A DNA stretch of 32,954 nt from Pelagophyceae sp. CCMP2097 (lineage: Eukaryota; Sar; Pelagophyceae): NCBI GenBank assembly GCA_026770575.1, contig MU657237.1:11416-44369 (forward strand). Reading direction: 5' to 3'. The translations under genes and the position numbers were made by a program. Shown piece after piece: positions 1 through 11,724 of this stretch (position 1 is the stretch's first letter; every line of letters begins with the position of its first letter). A model generated the notes under the pieces. That model saw only the letters and a list, made by a program, of their open reading frames with translations, searched no databases and was not told the origin of the DNA.

Positions 1-2346
1 TCCGCCGTTTCGCCGTCGACGGCTGCGCGCTCGGCCCGCGCGCGCGCCGCCGGGCCAAAGTAGCGCGACCGCGCGCAGGGCTCGCGGTGCCGCCAGAGCG
101 CTTCGAAAATGCGCGCCTCGTCCGCCTCGTCCCACAGCGCGCGCCGCAGCGCCTCGGACTCGGCGACCAGGTCGAGGCCTGCGGTGCGGCATCGCGGCGT
201 CGCGCGCCCGCGAGGGGCCGGGCTTTGAGGACGGCCCACTTCAGAGACGCACGGTCCATCTGCGTCTTGGTGAGGCGGACGCCGGAGCCGCCGTGCGAGG
301 CGATGGGCCACCTCGGCGCGAGCGCGGGCCCGTCGAGACCGACGGAGGTGAGCGCGTCAGCGGCCGAGGTGTGCTCATGGCCGCCGCGGTCGACGTAGAC
401 GACGCGCCAGGGGCGGTGCTTCGCCCTCGCGTCGCGCGGCCCGCCGCCGCGCGCCGCGGGCGGCCGCCGGCGCCAGCGGAGCGGCACGTCGGGCGCCGCG
501 GCGCCGGCCGCCGGCGCCGCGAGCCGCAGCTCCGCCACCCAGCCTGCGTGCGGGCCGCGTTCCGCGCGGGCCGCGGTCCGAGGGCTCGGGCGACGGACCG
601 TCGAGGGCGCGCGCGTCGCCAGCCGCCTCTGCGACGCGGCGCCGCAGCTCGAAGAGCTCGCGCGCGGGCTCGTGTTCGCGGTAGTAGCAGAGGTGCGCGC
701 AGAGGTGGTCGCAGCTCGAAGTCTCGACGAAGACGCTGCCTGCGGCCGGCCGTCCGGCGTCCGAACGCGTTTCGACGGTCGGAGGGGGTCTCGCAGGGCG
801 CCCGCGGTGCTCGCGGCGTCCGACTCACAGCGCTCGCGGAGCTCGCGGAGCGACGCCGGCGGCGCCGACGCTGTCGACGAGGCCGAGGACGAGGCGCCGC
901 CGGACGACGCGTCGTCCCTGTCACCGCAGGGCACGCCGCGCTTCAGCTCGCGGCGCTCGTGGCGCGCGCGCCGCGCCTTGCGCTCCGACGCCGCAAGCTT
1001 CGCCGCCGCGGCGCCCGCCGGGTCCACGCGCGCGTGCACGCGCTTCGCGTGCCGGATCATGGCCGTCAGCGCCGACCGGCAGTCCGCGACCTGACGCCGC
1101 GAAATCCCCGCCGCCGCCCGCCGGCCGTCGAACGCACCTCGCGCGACCGCTGCCGCACGCGGCACGAGAAGTTGATGTGCAGCCGCCGCAGCTCCTGCGT
1201 CCGGGGCGCGTACTCATGCCGCCGGAGAGGACACGCCGCAAAGGGGGGCGGACCTCGAGGACGACGCGCAGCACGGCGCCGAGCCGCTGCGGCGCGGCGG
1301 ACGCGTCGGCCTCGACAGCGCTTAGCACAAAGTCCGCGGCCGAGCGCTGCTCCTCAAAGGCCGCGTTGCCCTTGAGCTCTGCCGCGAGCACCTGGCCTTA
1401 GGACCGTCGGCGCGCGAATGGACGCGCCGCGGGCGATCGGCTGGCACGACGGTGGCGGGACCGGCCGCGCCGCGGGCGATCGACGCACAAAGGCGCCGAG
1501 CGCGAGCGAGAGCGCGTCGTCGTGCGCGATCGCGTCGGGCGACGCGTCCGAAGCGTCGTCGCAAGGAGCTGCGTCGGACTGCGTCGCACGCTGCGTCGCA
1601 CGCTGCGTCGCGGCGGTCCGAAGAGGCGCAAAGGTCCGCCGCGGGCCGGCGGTGCCGATGCCAAAGTGCTCGCGCGCGACCTGCAGCCGCGAGCGGTACC
1701 TGCGCGGGTTGCGCTCAGAGGCCGCGCGGGAGCGACGGGCACGCCGCTCCATGGCACTCACCGTTTGCCGTTTGCAGCAATGTAGTAGGCATCGCGCGTG
1801 CTGTTCGGGAGGCGATTTATGAGTGCGTGGCAGACGAGGGCCCCAGCGATGGCGCACGGACGCTGCCGCGGACCCGGCGGTCTTGCCCGTCTTGCGCGTT
1901 TCGACGACGACGTGCCACTCGCCGCCGGTCTCCCACGCGCCGCCGCAGGCGCAGACGTATGTCTGCAGCTGCTCGAGGAGCCGCGCCCCCTCTTCCGGAG
2001 GCAGCAACCCCGCCGCTGCGAGGAGCCGCGCCCCCTCTTCCGGAGGCAGCGACCCCGCCGCCGCCGCGCGCAGGCCGGCGGCAGCGTCGGGTCGCCGCGC
2101 CTCGTCGACGTGGGTGCCTTCGGCGCCGGCGGTGCCCCGCTTCTCGTCCTTCACGGCGGGCTTTTTCTCGGCCCGCCGCTCATCCTTCGTTGTGGGCTTC
2201 GTCCTCCGCTCGTCCTTCACGGCGGGCTTCGTCTCAGGCGCCGCCGCTGTGGAAAAGTAGCGCGACTCGACGACGCGAGGCCGCTTCAAACGCTTCACCG
2301 ACGCTTTCCGGACCTCCTCGTCGCTCCACGACGAGTCGGAACCCAT
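1..2346 (-). CDS. MBD/TAM-like chromatin protein, 9 exons, 3' end outside window
   Basis: A phase-consistent model joins exons 2346-1874, 1800-1762, 1699-1489, 1391-1254, 1194-1138, 1090-777, 735-599, 543-253 and 178-1, all with GT-AG introns of 41 to 97 nt. The start is the ATG at 2346 (MGSDSSWSDEE, good context). The protein opens with a Lys-rich region (repeats of KPAVKDE/K) and a 15-residue tandem repeat around PPEEGARLL. Splicing then builds a segment reading W-HVVVETRKTGKTAG, DAYYIAANGKRYRSR, LQVAREHFG. This resembles the fold of methyl-CpG-binding (TAM/MBD) domains, where a W..V/T-GK-aG..D.YY...GKR.RS pattern is typical. Later exons are helical and charged; one holds RPWRVVYVDRGG. The C-terminus runs off the left edge. 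A nuclear DNA- or chromatin-binding role is inferred from the MBD-like stretch and the basic N-terminus. The joins after exon 3 are the least certain, and the part left of 1400 could be a separate gene. Confidence 0.6.
1975..2064. repeat. Two tandem 45-bp units inside exon 1 of the MBD-like gene
   Basis: Units 1975-2019 and 2020-2064 are almost identical and encode two copies of a 15-residue segment around LPPEEGARLL. The frame is preserved, so this is an expressed coding minisatellite. Confidence 0.9.
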
Positions 2347-2555
2347 GGGCCACGCCGGTGGGACTCCACGAACCGCGACGGGCCCAGCTCGCAGCTCCAG
2401 CTCGCGCGATCGAGCCAAGAAAGAACAAGGAATTGAAAAAGATTTGAATCGATCCAAGTCTCCGCGCAGCTCGCTTGACCTCCCGAGTGAGGCGGTCCTC
2501 CGCCCCACGGGAAGCGGGCCTGCCCCGCCAACCAATCGCACCTTTAAAGCGCCGA

Positions 2556-3754
2556 TCATTCTTCTGTTAACTTGCTTTTCTTCGCTTTGGGCTCGTCCGT
2601 GGCGGCGTCGAGCCGCGCCGCGTCGCGCGCGGCGGCCGCCGCCACGCCAAGCGGCTTCGTCGCGCAGTAGATGGGCCGCTTGAAGCCCTCTGAGAGCCCG
2701 GGCGCGTCGGGCGTGCCCACGAGCACGCAGTCCTCAAAGCCTGCGAGGCGACGTCGACGCGCGGGCGCCGGCGCGGCCACGGCCCGAGTGTGACGCACCG
2801 ATCTTGTCGACAAGGAACTTTGGGAAGTCGTTGGGTTTGATTTTCATCGCCTCATAGTGCTTCAGCGTCGTCGCAGACGCCTTCTTGCGCTTCTTGTACG
2901 ACTTGAGCGGCTGCGGCTCGAAGATGAAGCGGCCGCCGGGCTTGAGGTCCTAAAAGGCGCGAAGGGCTCGCGCGGCGCCCGACAAAGGGCGGCGGCCGGA
3001 AGAAGCCTCACGTCGAACGTGCGGCGGAAGAAGCGCGTGAGGCCCTCGTCGCCGTGGTTGAGGTGGATCCACTTGGTCACGGAGAAGGCGCAGACGGTGT
3101 CGTACGAGTGGTCGACGGCGGGCGCCTCGGCCGTCGCGGCCTCCTCGGCCTGGAACCAGAGGTTGTGAGGAAACGGCAGCGGCCCGAGCGCGAGGACGCC
3201 GGCGCCGCCCGCGGCGCGCGCGCGCTTGCCCGCCTCGCGCGTCTCGCGCGACCGCGCGCGCGCCGAAAAGTCGCACGCCGTCTGCGCCTTTTTTACGAGG
3301 ACCAGGTCTGCGTCCACGCCGAGCATGAACCGCGGTGCAAACTCCTTGGCGATGCTACGAGCGGCGGCGGTGACGCAAAGGCCTCTGGGGGACGCCCCGG
3401 CCGCGCCTCCGGCGGTGGCCAAAGGCCGTCTCGACGAGCGCAGACTCACAGCGCGGTGAACTGGCCGGCGTTGCAGCCGACGTCCTTGACCTTGCGGCCC
3501 TCGAACCAGTCGCGCCGCAGCAGCGATAGGCGCGGGTCCTCGCCGCCGTTGATGCGCCCGCCGCCGCCGCCGGGGTCCTCGATGCCGCGCTCCCGAGACC
3601 GGTAGCCGTAGTACCGCTGGTGGTTGCCAGTCGAGACGACGACCTGCGGCCGCTTCGCGCCGGCCGCCGCCGCGGGCGCCGCCGCCGCCGCCGCGGGCGC
3701 CGCCACCGCCGCCGAGCTGACGCCGACCTTTGTCTTGCCCAGCTTAGCTTCCAT
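2556..3754 (-). CDS. MEPCE: BIN3/MePCE-type RNA 5'-methylphosphate capping enzyme (SAM methyltransferase)
   Basis: Four exons, 3754-3450, 3354-3012, 2949-2799 and 2740-2556, sum to 984 nt, giving 327 residues in frame with GT-AG introns of 95, 62 and 58 nt. The family methylates the gamma-phosphate of small RNAs such as 7SK or U6 using S-adenosylmethionine. Family hallmarks appear in order: GNHQRYYGYR, then DPRLSLLRRDWFEG, motif I VKDVGCNAGQFTALIA (restored by the first splice), acidic motif II LGVDADLVLVKKA, AFSVTKWIHLNHGDEGL, then LKPGGRFIFEPQPLKSY (restored by the second splice), and a C-terminal GFEDCVLVGTP...FKRPIY strand. The N-terminus is an Ala/Pro-rich linker, and a poly-Gly insertion lies before DPRL. 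The start chosen is the ATG at 3754 (MEAKLGKTK). It is divergent from the kinesin, with 134 bp between starts. Family identity is firm; the RNA substrate is not shown by sequence. Confidence 0.9.
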
Positions 3755-3888
3755 CGCCGCCGGCGGCCGCAGACTCTTGATATCGCTGAATGATCTAAAC
3801 GGACGCGTGGTCTCAACGGACGCGGGTCTCACGGTTGGAATTTTGGCGCCGCGCAGCACGCGCGCCGCGCGGGCTTGAGTCGATCCCG

Positions 3889-6800
3889 ATGGAGTCGATC
3901 CGCGTGGCGGTGCGCATCCGCGACGACGACCTGGCCGACGCCGACTCGGCCTGGACGTGCGACGGGAACACCGTGCGCGCCGGCGCGGGGGCCGCGCCTT
4001 ACGCGGCGCGCTTCCATGCCGCCTACGACCGGGACGCGACGACGCGTGACGTCTACAACGGCCTCGTCGCGCCCGTCGTCGTGGGTGTGGCCCGCGGCAT
4101 CCACGGCACGGTGTTCGCGTACGGGCAGACGAACTCAGGGAAGACGTTTACCATGCAGGGCCTCATCGAAATGGCCGCCGCGCAGCTCTTCGACGCCGCC
4201 GGAGGCGGCACCGTCACGGCGACGTACCTTGAGGTCTACAACGAGGAGCTGCGGGACCTCCTCGCCGACCCGGCGGCGCCGCCGCGCGCCCCCAGGGTGC
4301 ACAAGGAGCAGGGCCGCACCGTCGTGATCGGCGCCGTGGAGAAGACCGTGGGCGCCGTCGAAGACGTCATGGGCCTGCTCCGCCGGGGCGAGCGCCTCCG
4401 CCAGGTCGGCCGCACGGACATGAACGCACAGTCGAGCCGATCGCACACCATCCTCACTCTCCGCGTCGAGGCGCCGGCCCCCGGCGGCGGCAATACCGTC
4501 GGCGAACTCTCACTTGTCGACCTCGCCGGCTCCGAGTCGGCCAAGAAGACGAACGCGACGGGCCGGCGCCTCGCCGAGGGCGGCAAGATCAACCAGTCGC
4601 TCCTCATGCTCTCCATGGTCATCCGCGAGCTCGCCCAGGGGAAACGGGCCCCCGGCAAATCCCTCTCCTTCCGCGGCTCGCTCCTCACCAGGATCCTCAG
4701 CCGGACGCTGGGCGGCGACGGCCGCGTCGCGCTCGTCTGCTGCCTCAGCCCGCTGCGCGAGAACCAAGAGAGCTCAAAGTCGACGCTCGACTTCGGCCTC
4801 AACGCGTCAAAGGTGCGCACGGCGGCGACGGCGCACGTCGCGCGTGAGCCCGAGGTCGACCGGCTCCGCCGCGACCTCGAGGCGCAGAGACTCCGCAACG
4901 AGAACCTCTCCAGCAACCTCGTCCAGCGCGCCTTTGCCACCGCGCGGCCCGCGTCGACGCCGCAGCAGCCGCGGCGCGCGCGAACGCGGCACTCATGCGG
5001 CGGCGCGCTCGAGGGCGGTCCTCGGCCGCTCCGCGAGGACGACGCGCCGCCCGGCGGCGGGCGCGGCGAAGTCCTCGACGAAATCCTCGTCCGCCTCCGC
5101 GAGCGCCGCGGCACCGGCGCCGGCGCCGACGCCGCGGGCCTCCTCGGCGCCGTGGCCGACAAGTCCAAGGTGAAGCTCGACGCGCTCTACGAAAAGCTCG
5201 GGGCCGCAGAGTGCTGCGTCTCCGCGCAGCGCGCCGAGCTCGAAGCGCTCTACGAACGCTGTTCCGCCGCGGAGCGCTGCGTCTCCGCGCAGCGCGCCGA
5301 ACTAGACCGCCGCCTTGAGATCATCCTCGACTCGCTCGTCATCGAAGGGACGCACGCCGCGTGCCTCGAACTCGAGAACGACGCGCTGCGCGCGCGCCTT
5401 GCAGACCTCCAAGGCGACGCGCGCCCCGGAGCGGCGCGTGCCGAGGCGCGCGCGGGCGGCCGCCGGCTCGAGGCGTTGCCCGCGCTCGACCGACGAAGCG
5501 CCGACCCCTGCGCCTCTCCGCTGCGGTCGACGCCGTCCGTCTCGAGCGGCGGGGGAGGGCTGACGCCGGGGACGGAGGAGCGCGACGAGGCCGTCTTCCT
5601 CCTCCCGGACGCACAGGCCCCGGCGACGCCGTCCGCAAACGGGCGGCGCTGCGACTTTGAGCGCGCCGCGTACGAATCGCCGCCGCGCGACGACCAGTTT
5701 GAGTCAGCCTTGCCGCCGCGCGACGACCAGTTTGAAGAGCCCGCCGCACTCGACTCGCCGACGTACCAGCTCGACTCGCCGACGTACGAGACGTACGACT
5801 CGCCGGCGTGCGACTGCCACTTTGACGACCCCGGCGCGCCCGATTCGCCGACGTGGGACTCGCCGCCGCGCGGCGCCGTCGACGACGCGTTGGAGGACGA
5901 GACGCCTCCGCCGCAGGCCGGCGCCGCCGCGCCGAGGGAAGAGTTGCAGGTCGGCGGCGCGGTGCGCACGGCGGCGCGGCCCGGCGAACAGGCGACCATC
6001 CTCGGCATCGACGCGGTGCGCGGCGACGGTGGGTCGATCGAGTACTTGTACCGGGTCAAGCACGCCGACGGATGCATCATGCAATGCGCCGAGGTACGTC
6101 GCCGTCGTCTGCAGGGCGCCTCCATGCGCCCCGAGGACGCGTCGCCTCCATGCGTCTCCTTCCTTAGGTGCATCTCGTTGGCTTCTCCTCGCCTCGACAG
6201 AGCTTCTTGGGCCCCGAGGCGACTCCTCTGGCGCGAGAAGCCGACGTCGAGGCGGCCGCGTCGTCGACGGCGCTGGCGGCTGCGACTCCAGAGGCGCACG
6301 AAGCGGGGGGCGCATCGACGGAACCGGCGGCCGCGCCTCCCCTGGCGCAGGAGGACGCGGCAGCCGCGTCGTCGCCGGTGGACAGAGAGTCTCCGGTGGA
6401 CAGAGAGTCTCCCCCGTGCCGTTTTCTTTTCCACGACGAGGCGCGGTGCCGGGCCTCGGTCTTCTCCGTCGGCGAGCGAGTCTGCGCCGAGGCGGCCCCG
6501 CACAACCCGGCCGTCGTCACGTCCGTCTTCGCGGCGGACGAGGCCGTGAGGTACACGGTGGAGTTCTCTGAAGGGTCGTACAAAGGCACAACCGCGGACT
6601 TTGCTGAGCACCTCCTCGCCAAGTTCGCCGACGCGGCGGCGCCGCGGATCACTCGCGCGCAGGCCAGGAAGGCGGCGCTCCCCAAGACGGTGCTCGCGGC
6701 GAGGAGCCCCAACGTCGACGCGAAGCGTGCGCCGCCGAAGAAATCCCGACGCCGCGGCGCCCAAAACGAGCGACCCGCCGACGTCGAGGGCACCTCGCGC

Positions 6801-7148
6801 CCGCCTCTGCCGGCCGAAAACACTTCAGACGGGCCATCCGTCGCGCACGTGCCGAGCCTCGCACCCACCGACGCCGTCGGCGGCGGGCTCCCTTCCGCGC
6901 GCGTCGCGGCTCGCGCCCCGGCTCCTCCATCCGACGACGCTGCAGCCACCGGCGCCAGGCGATCCCCGCCTCGAACGGACTGGGCAGACAAGGTGGTCTT
7001 CGCCTCTGCTTTTCCGAGTCCGACGGCCGGGAAGGCCGCGAGGAAGAAAGTCAAGAAGGCCGTGCGCCACTCCGGCTTCTCCGACTCCGAGGACGAGCTC
7101 CCCGAAAAGGTCTGCCGGCCGAAGAAGAAGAAGGACCTCTTCGGATGA
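3889..7148 (+). CDS. N-terminal-motor kinesin with coiled coil and Tudor-like C-terminal region
   Basis: Exons 3889-6093 and 6168-7148 are joined in phase 0 (intron GTACGT...TTAG, 74 nt) and encode 1061 residues. The motor lies at about residues 1-330: start MESIRVAVRIR, P-loop GQTNSGKT at 79-86, YLEVYNEELRDLL, switch I NAQSSRSH, switch II LVDLAGSE, KINQSLL, and neck-side STLDFGLNASKVRT. The layout and short loops fit kinesin-7/CENP-E-like motors better than kinesin-1, but the subfamily is not certain. A tandem 21-residue repeat (5182-5307) extends a predicted coiled coil. A disordered Asp/Ser/Pro region with repeated DSPTY follows. Near residues 690-740 is a small beta-rich, Tudor-like stretch (VGGAVRTAARPGEQATILGI), and a second (FSVGERVCAEA...VRYTVEFSEG) comes after the splice. 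The tail is basic with PKKKKDLFG at the end, a likely nuclear localisation signal. It probably acts on microtubules during mitosis. Confidence 0.9.
5182..5307 (+). repeat. Tandem duplication of a 63-bp coiled-coil unit in the kinesin gene
   Basis: Two units begin at 5182 and 5245 with the same ALYE start and CVSAQRAEL end, differing at a few codons. The duplication lengthens the coiled coil by 21 residues and keeps the frame. Confidence 0.85.
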
Positions 7149-7253
7149 GCGTAACCGACTCGGGTCTTGAAAGTCGTTGGCGGCTCCCTCGACGACGCGG
7201 CCTCGCGGTCCCCAGGGAGCGCGCATCGAGAGCTTGGGAATTAGTTCGCGCCG

Positions 7254-10200
7254 TCATCGTCGGATCGGGAGCGTCGTGGTGAGCCGGAGATGCGCAAAGG
7301 CCTCGTTTTCCGTCTCGTCCAAGAGGCGCGGCTGCGTCACCACCGACGCCGGCGACGCGCGCCCAAGCGCCGCCGCGGCCGCGCCGGCGACCACGCGCAG
7401 ATGCTCCACGGCGCCGCTCTGCCAGAAGAGCACAAAGGCGCACGCCGCGACGCCTACGCCGCAGGATTCGCGCGCGGGCCGGGAGGCGCTGTCGTCCGCT
7501 CGCGTCGGAGATGACCGATTCAAGAGCACGCCACCGACGCACCCGGGAGCGAGACGATGCGCGCGATGGTGCTCGTCGCCCGCCAGCTCGCGAGCGAGAC
7601 GACGAGGCGCGTCTCCTCGTCGTGCCTCGCGCTCGGCGCAGAGGGCCGGGCGTCGCCGTCGAGCGCTTCGTTGTCGCGGCTACGTGCATGCGTTGGCGGG
7701 TCCCGTCGTCCGCAAAGGCGCGCGCAAAGTCTGACTCGGCACCCCAAAAAGGCGCACTCTTCGGGCAGGTAGCGGAGGACGCGTCTTCGCGGCGCGTCGG
7801 CGGCGCAGTGCAGGAGGTGGATGACGTCCTGCGCGCGGGCGCGTCCGGGTCCGAGGGTGTCGCGCGGCGCGCGGCCGGCGCGCCTCGGAGGAGCGGCTCC
7901 GCGCACCGTGTCTTCCGTCTGCTCGGCTACGACGACGTGGAACGCCGCCTCGAAGACGTCCGAGAGCGCGAGACCCGCCGCGAAGCGGCCGCGCCGGTGC
8001 GCAGGCTCTTCCGTCTGCGAGGGGCGTCCGTGAGCCACGACGGAAATCCTCGAGGCCCGGGCCCACCATGAGCAGTCGAATGGAAACCCCTCGTGTGCCA
8101 TGCTCACCGCGATCAACGTGAGCGTCATCGACGCCTCGTCGAAGTGGTAGACGGACGTGGCCAGCGCGTGCTCCGCGACGGCGACGAACGCCCCAGACGT
8201 CGAAATTGCCGTCGCGGGCCTGCCGTCGCCGGGCGCGCGTTCCGAGTCGCTCATTTGCACGCGCGGGGTGCCTTCAAGGTCGCAGGGGCGTGGGCTCACG
8301 CTCCGAGCGCGGCGCGGCAGAGGACGCGCGGTTCGCGCGCGCCGCCCGGCCGCGCTTGCCACCCGACGACGCACAGCGCAACGTCGGCGGCGAGGCAGAC
8401 GCGGCCGGCGCCGAGGCGCGCAAATGCATCGCAGCCGCCCGTCGCCGCGTCGACGGCGCCGACGGGCGAAACGGCCCAGCCCGCGCCGCCGCGCGGGGCG
8501 AGTATCTCGCAAAAGGCAACGGTGCTGCCCCGCCGCGCGGCGCCGCCGCGCGCGCATCTGGGCGGCGACCGCGTTGAGCCCACGAACGCAAGCGCGCCGA
8601 CGAGCGAGGCCTGCGCAGCCTGCGCTGAGTGGGGAGCGTACGGAGCCGCAGGTACTGACGTCTTTCGGTTCGGTCGCAAACGCGCCGAGGTCCGCCGGCG
8701 CAACCTCGGCGAGGAAAAAGACGTCGCAGGCGAGCGCTTGTCGGCAGATCGGTTCGAACGTGGATGCGTCGAAGGCGCGCAGCTCGTCGCTGCCGCATCT
8801 CCGCGCCACGACGACGACGACGCCCGCCGCGGCGACGAAGCAGAGCGCCGCGCACGCTACGTCGTCGCCAGCCCCGACGTCGAGGCGGCACAGCGTCGGT
8901 GACCTAGTCGCGGTGGTGAGCGCGCTCGTCCAGGCGGTAGGCCCCTTCTCACGTCGCGAGCGTCGTGGCCTCGACGCCGCCGCGCCGCAGGGCGCCGCTT
9001 CCGTCGAGCCAGGCGAGTTCGCCGTCGCCGACGGCGACGACGGACCGCCGCGTCGCCGCGGGCGCGAGCGGCGCCGCGTAGGCGCGGTCGGCGTCAAAGT
9101 GGATGAGCGTCGCGCTGCCGGCGACGACGACGCGGAGGCCACCGCGGTCCGGGAGCGAGACGAGGCCGTCGACGGGTAGCGCGCCGTCCACGGCCAGGCA
9201 CCGTCTCGCCCCGGACCCCGGCGCCGCGCCGCGCGGGGGCACGCCGAGGAGCGCGACGGCGCCGGTGACGAGGCCGCACGCCACCATCTCGCCGTCGACA
9301 AAGGCGAGGCTCCGGGCGAGCCCCGCGCCGCGGGCGTCGCGCGGGAGACGCAGCGTGCACCTCGGGCGCAGCGCCGGCGCCGCGCCGTCGTCGAAGATGG
9401 TCACGCTGCCGGACCAACGACCCACCGCGACGGCGCCGCACGCGCTCACGGCCAATGCAGAGACGGCGCCGCCGCAATCCGGCCCGTCAGGATCGGCACC
9501 GTCATCGCCGTCGTCGTCGACGAGCTCGGCGATGGCGCTGGAGAACCGGCCCTCCCCGTCGACGCGCAGCCTCGCGACGCCTAGTCGTGCGCAATCGTCA
9601 AAAGGAATCTAGCTTGCTCGTCGCTGGCCGATGGGGCATTTGCACGATGGACGCGGCTTCAGACGGTCGTCGTCCGTCGAAACGACGAGGACGTCGCCGC
9701 GGAAGGCGGCGTGGACGAACTTGCGCGCCCCCTTGAGCACGTCCGCCGGGCCGACGGCGGCGCCGAGGACGAAGAGATCCTCCGCCGTCGTCGAAGAGAC
9801 GCGGAGCGACGTGACCTGACGCGGGGTCCGCTTGCGACGACGAGGTCGACGAAAGGCCTCTGTCCGTGCATTCGTCGGCGCGCGCTCGAGGGGACGCGGG
9901 GCGGGACGGCGTCGGGGCCGACGTGGACGAGGATCCCGCCGTTGGTCCGCGTACCGAGCGCGAGCGTCGCGCTCGTCGCAAACGGGAGCGCGACCCGCCG
10001 CGCTTCCGCGGCCCGCGAAAGTACTAAAGCCGACGGCGCCGCGCACCCGCCAGAGACGACCTACGGTCGAAGGCCGTGGGCCCGACTGTGAAAATCGACA
10101 GTGGACTCGACGCGAAGACGCAAAGGCTCGTCGCGAGGCTCTGCAGACTTACAACGAGATCCGTATCCGGGCCGAGCTTCGTCGCAAAGAGCTTGGCCGA

Positions 10201-11506
10201 CGGCCGCGCGGCGCCGCCGTGCGCGAAGCCCCGCGCGCGCGCGGAAACGACGGCGGCGCCGACGAGCGTCGCCTCGAGCCCGGCGTCGGTGAGCGTGACG
10301 ACGCAGCGGCCGGCGACGACGCCGTCCGCGACGCGGCGCGCCGACGCGGCGCGGTTCGCCGCGTCGCCCGCGCAGATTTCACCCGACTCGAGCAGCAGCG
10401 CGAAGCCGCCCTCAAAGGCGTGGACGCTCCGCGCGGCCGCGAGGCTGCGCGGCGCGCTGCGGGCCTTGCCGGCCGCGCCCTTGGGCGGCGGGCTCCGGCG
10501 GCACAGCGCGCCCGAAGTCTTCATCGTGTATAAGGCGCCCACCGAGGCTGACGCGTTGACGCGCGCGACGGAGACGACTTCGACTGTGTCGTTGCGGGCG
10601 ACGGCGAACGCGCAGACTAATCGGCTGCCGTCGGCCGTGGCGGGCCTCGCCGGGCCCTTGTCGAGGAGCGGCGCCACGACGGCGCGCGCGACGCTGATAA
10701 ACTCGAGGCGCGCCACCTCGCCGCCCGCCGCCGCCGAGTAGACCTGGACCTTGTCGAGCGAAAAGACTGCCACGCCGCCGACGACCCCCGCCAGCGCGGC
10801 CTACGCGCGGCACTGACGACTCGGACGCCCCAGCCTTCGGGCGCACCGCCGTCGAGACGTTGTCGACGCGCCAGGCGCCGTGGGCCTGGCCGTCGTGGAA
10901 GGCGAACGCCTGGACGTGACCCGACTCGAAGAGCAGCGCGGCGCTCTGCGCGAGGCCGCCGGGATGCCGGCCCTCGGGGAGCAGCACGGCGTCGAGGACT
11001 ACGTCGCACGCGTCGGCCGCGTCGGCGAAGGCGAAGAACTCGAGGCCGTCGCCGCCGCCCGCGACGGCTACGCCGTCCCACCACGCCGCGGCGACGAGCA
11101 TCGACGAATCACCGCTCGCGACGACGGGCGCGCCGCCGACGGCGGTCCAGCCCGCGCGCGCCAGCGCGCCCGACGCCACGGGCGCGAGGCTCTGCGCCGC
11201 GCCGGACGCGCCGGCGGCCGCGCCGGCGGTGGCCGCGCGGCCGGCGCTTCGCGGCCGCTCGGCGTCGAGGTCCAGCAGCTCCCAGCCCCAGCCGGCCTCG
11301 AGCGCGAGGACGCGACGCCGGTCGCGCGCGACTGCGAGGGCCTCGACGCGCGCCGGCGCGCCGTAGTCGCAGAGCAGCACGTCGTCGGCCAGGCCCCAGA
11401 CCTCAATGCGCTCGTCCTTGGCCAGCACCAGCTCCGTGGCCGACGCCGACACCGCGCAGCACACCGACCGCGGCGCGCGGATGCAGCTCCGCAGCGCCAC
11501 GACCAT
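7254..11506 (-). CDS. Divergent DDB1/CPSF160/SF3b130-superfamily beta-propeller protein
   Basis: The start is the ATG at 11506 (MVVALRSCIRAPRS) and the stop is at 7254. First exon 11506-10847 joins 10800 onward (46-nt GTGCGC...GTAG intron, phase 0). Further exons are open in alternating frames: near 10800-10090, about 9960-9610, 9590-8949, 8920-8680, 8680-8300, 8250-7520 and 7529-7254. I did not fix every junction. Total length of about 1300 residues fits this superfamily. The order of beta-propeller motifs follows DDB1: ELVLAKDERIEVW near the N-terminus, AVSACGAVAVGRWSGSV, then RSLAFVDGEMVACGL, GLRVVVAGSATLIHFDADRA, VAVGDGELAWL, then LRAFDASTFEPI. In the family these proteins are scaffolds of CUL4 ubiquitin ligases, 3'-end cleavage factor or the U2 snRNP. 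Sequence alone does not say which applies here. It converges on the kinesin, stop to stop, with about 105 bp between. Confidence 0.6.
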
Positions 11507-11536
11507 GGCCCGTCCTCGACGGTTCGTTAAGTCCGG

Positions 11537-11580
11537 CGGATATGTCCGCGTCTTTTCACAGAAGAAGTCGCGGACATCCG
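11537..11580. promoter_or_regulatory. Hairpin upstream of the DDB1-like start
   Basis: Left arm 11537-11550 (with a 2-nt bulge at 11541-11542) pairs with right arm 11569-11580 over 12 base pairs, around an 18-nt loop that can itself extend the stem through CTTTT/AAGAAG. It lies 31 to 74 bp upstream of the ATG at 11506 and would form on either strand. The role is unknown; it could be a 5'UTR structure or a mobile-element relic. Confidence 0.55.
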
Positions 11581-11724
11581 AGCCGAGGCGGCGCTTGCAG
11601 TTGGCGGGCAGTGCACAATGTTCGGGATAAATTAGTGACATGTGGACAGGTTCTACTCCAAGTGCGCCAGAGGCGCGGTGCGGCATCGCGTCGCCGCGTT
11701 CGCGGGCGCGGCGGGCGCCTCGCC

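Noticed and set aside
241..1375. Long plus and minus ORFs in the left-end region
   Set aside because: They are alternative frames of the MBD-like gene exons; the spliced minus-strand model has consistent phases and a better composition.
5250..6764. 504-residue minus-strand ORF opposite the kinesin
   Set aside because: It is the reverse-strand shadow of the kinesin coding frame: Ser/Arg-rich with no domain. The plus strand has intact kinesin motifs and a matching splice.
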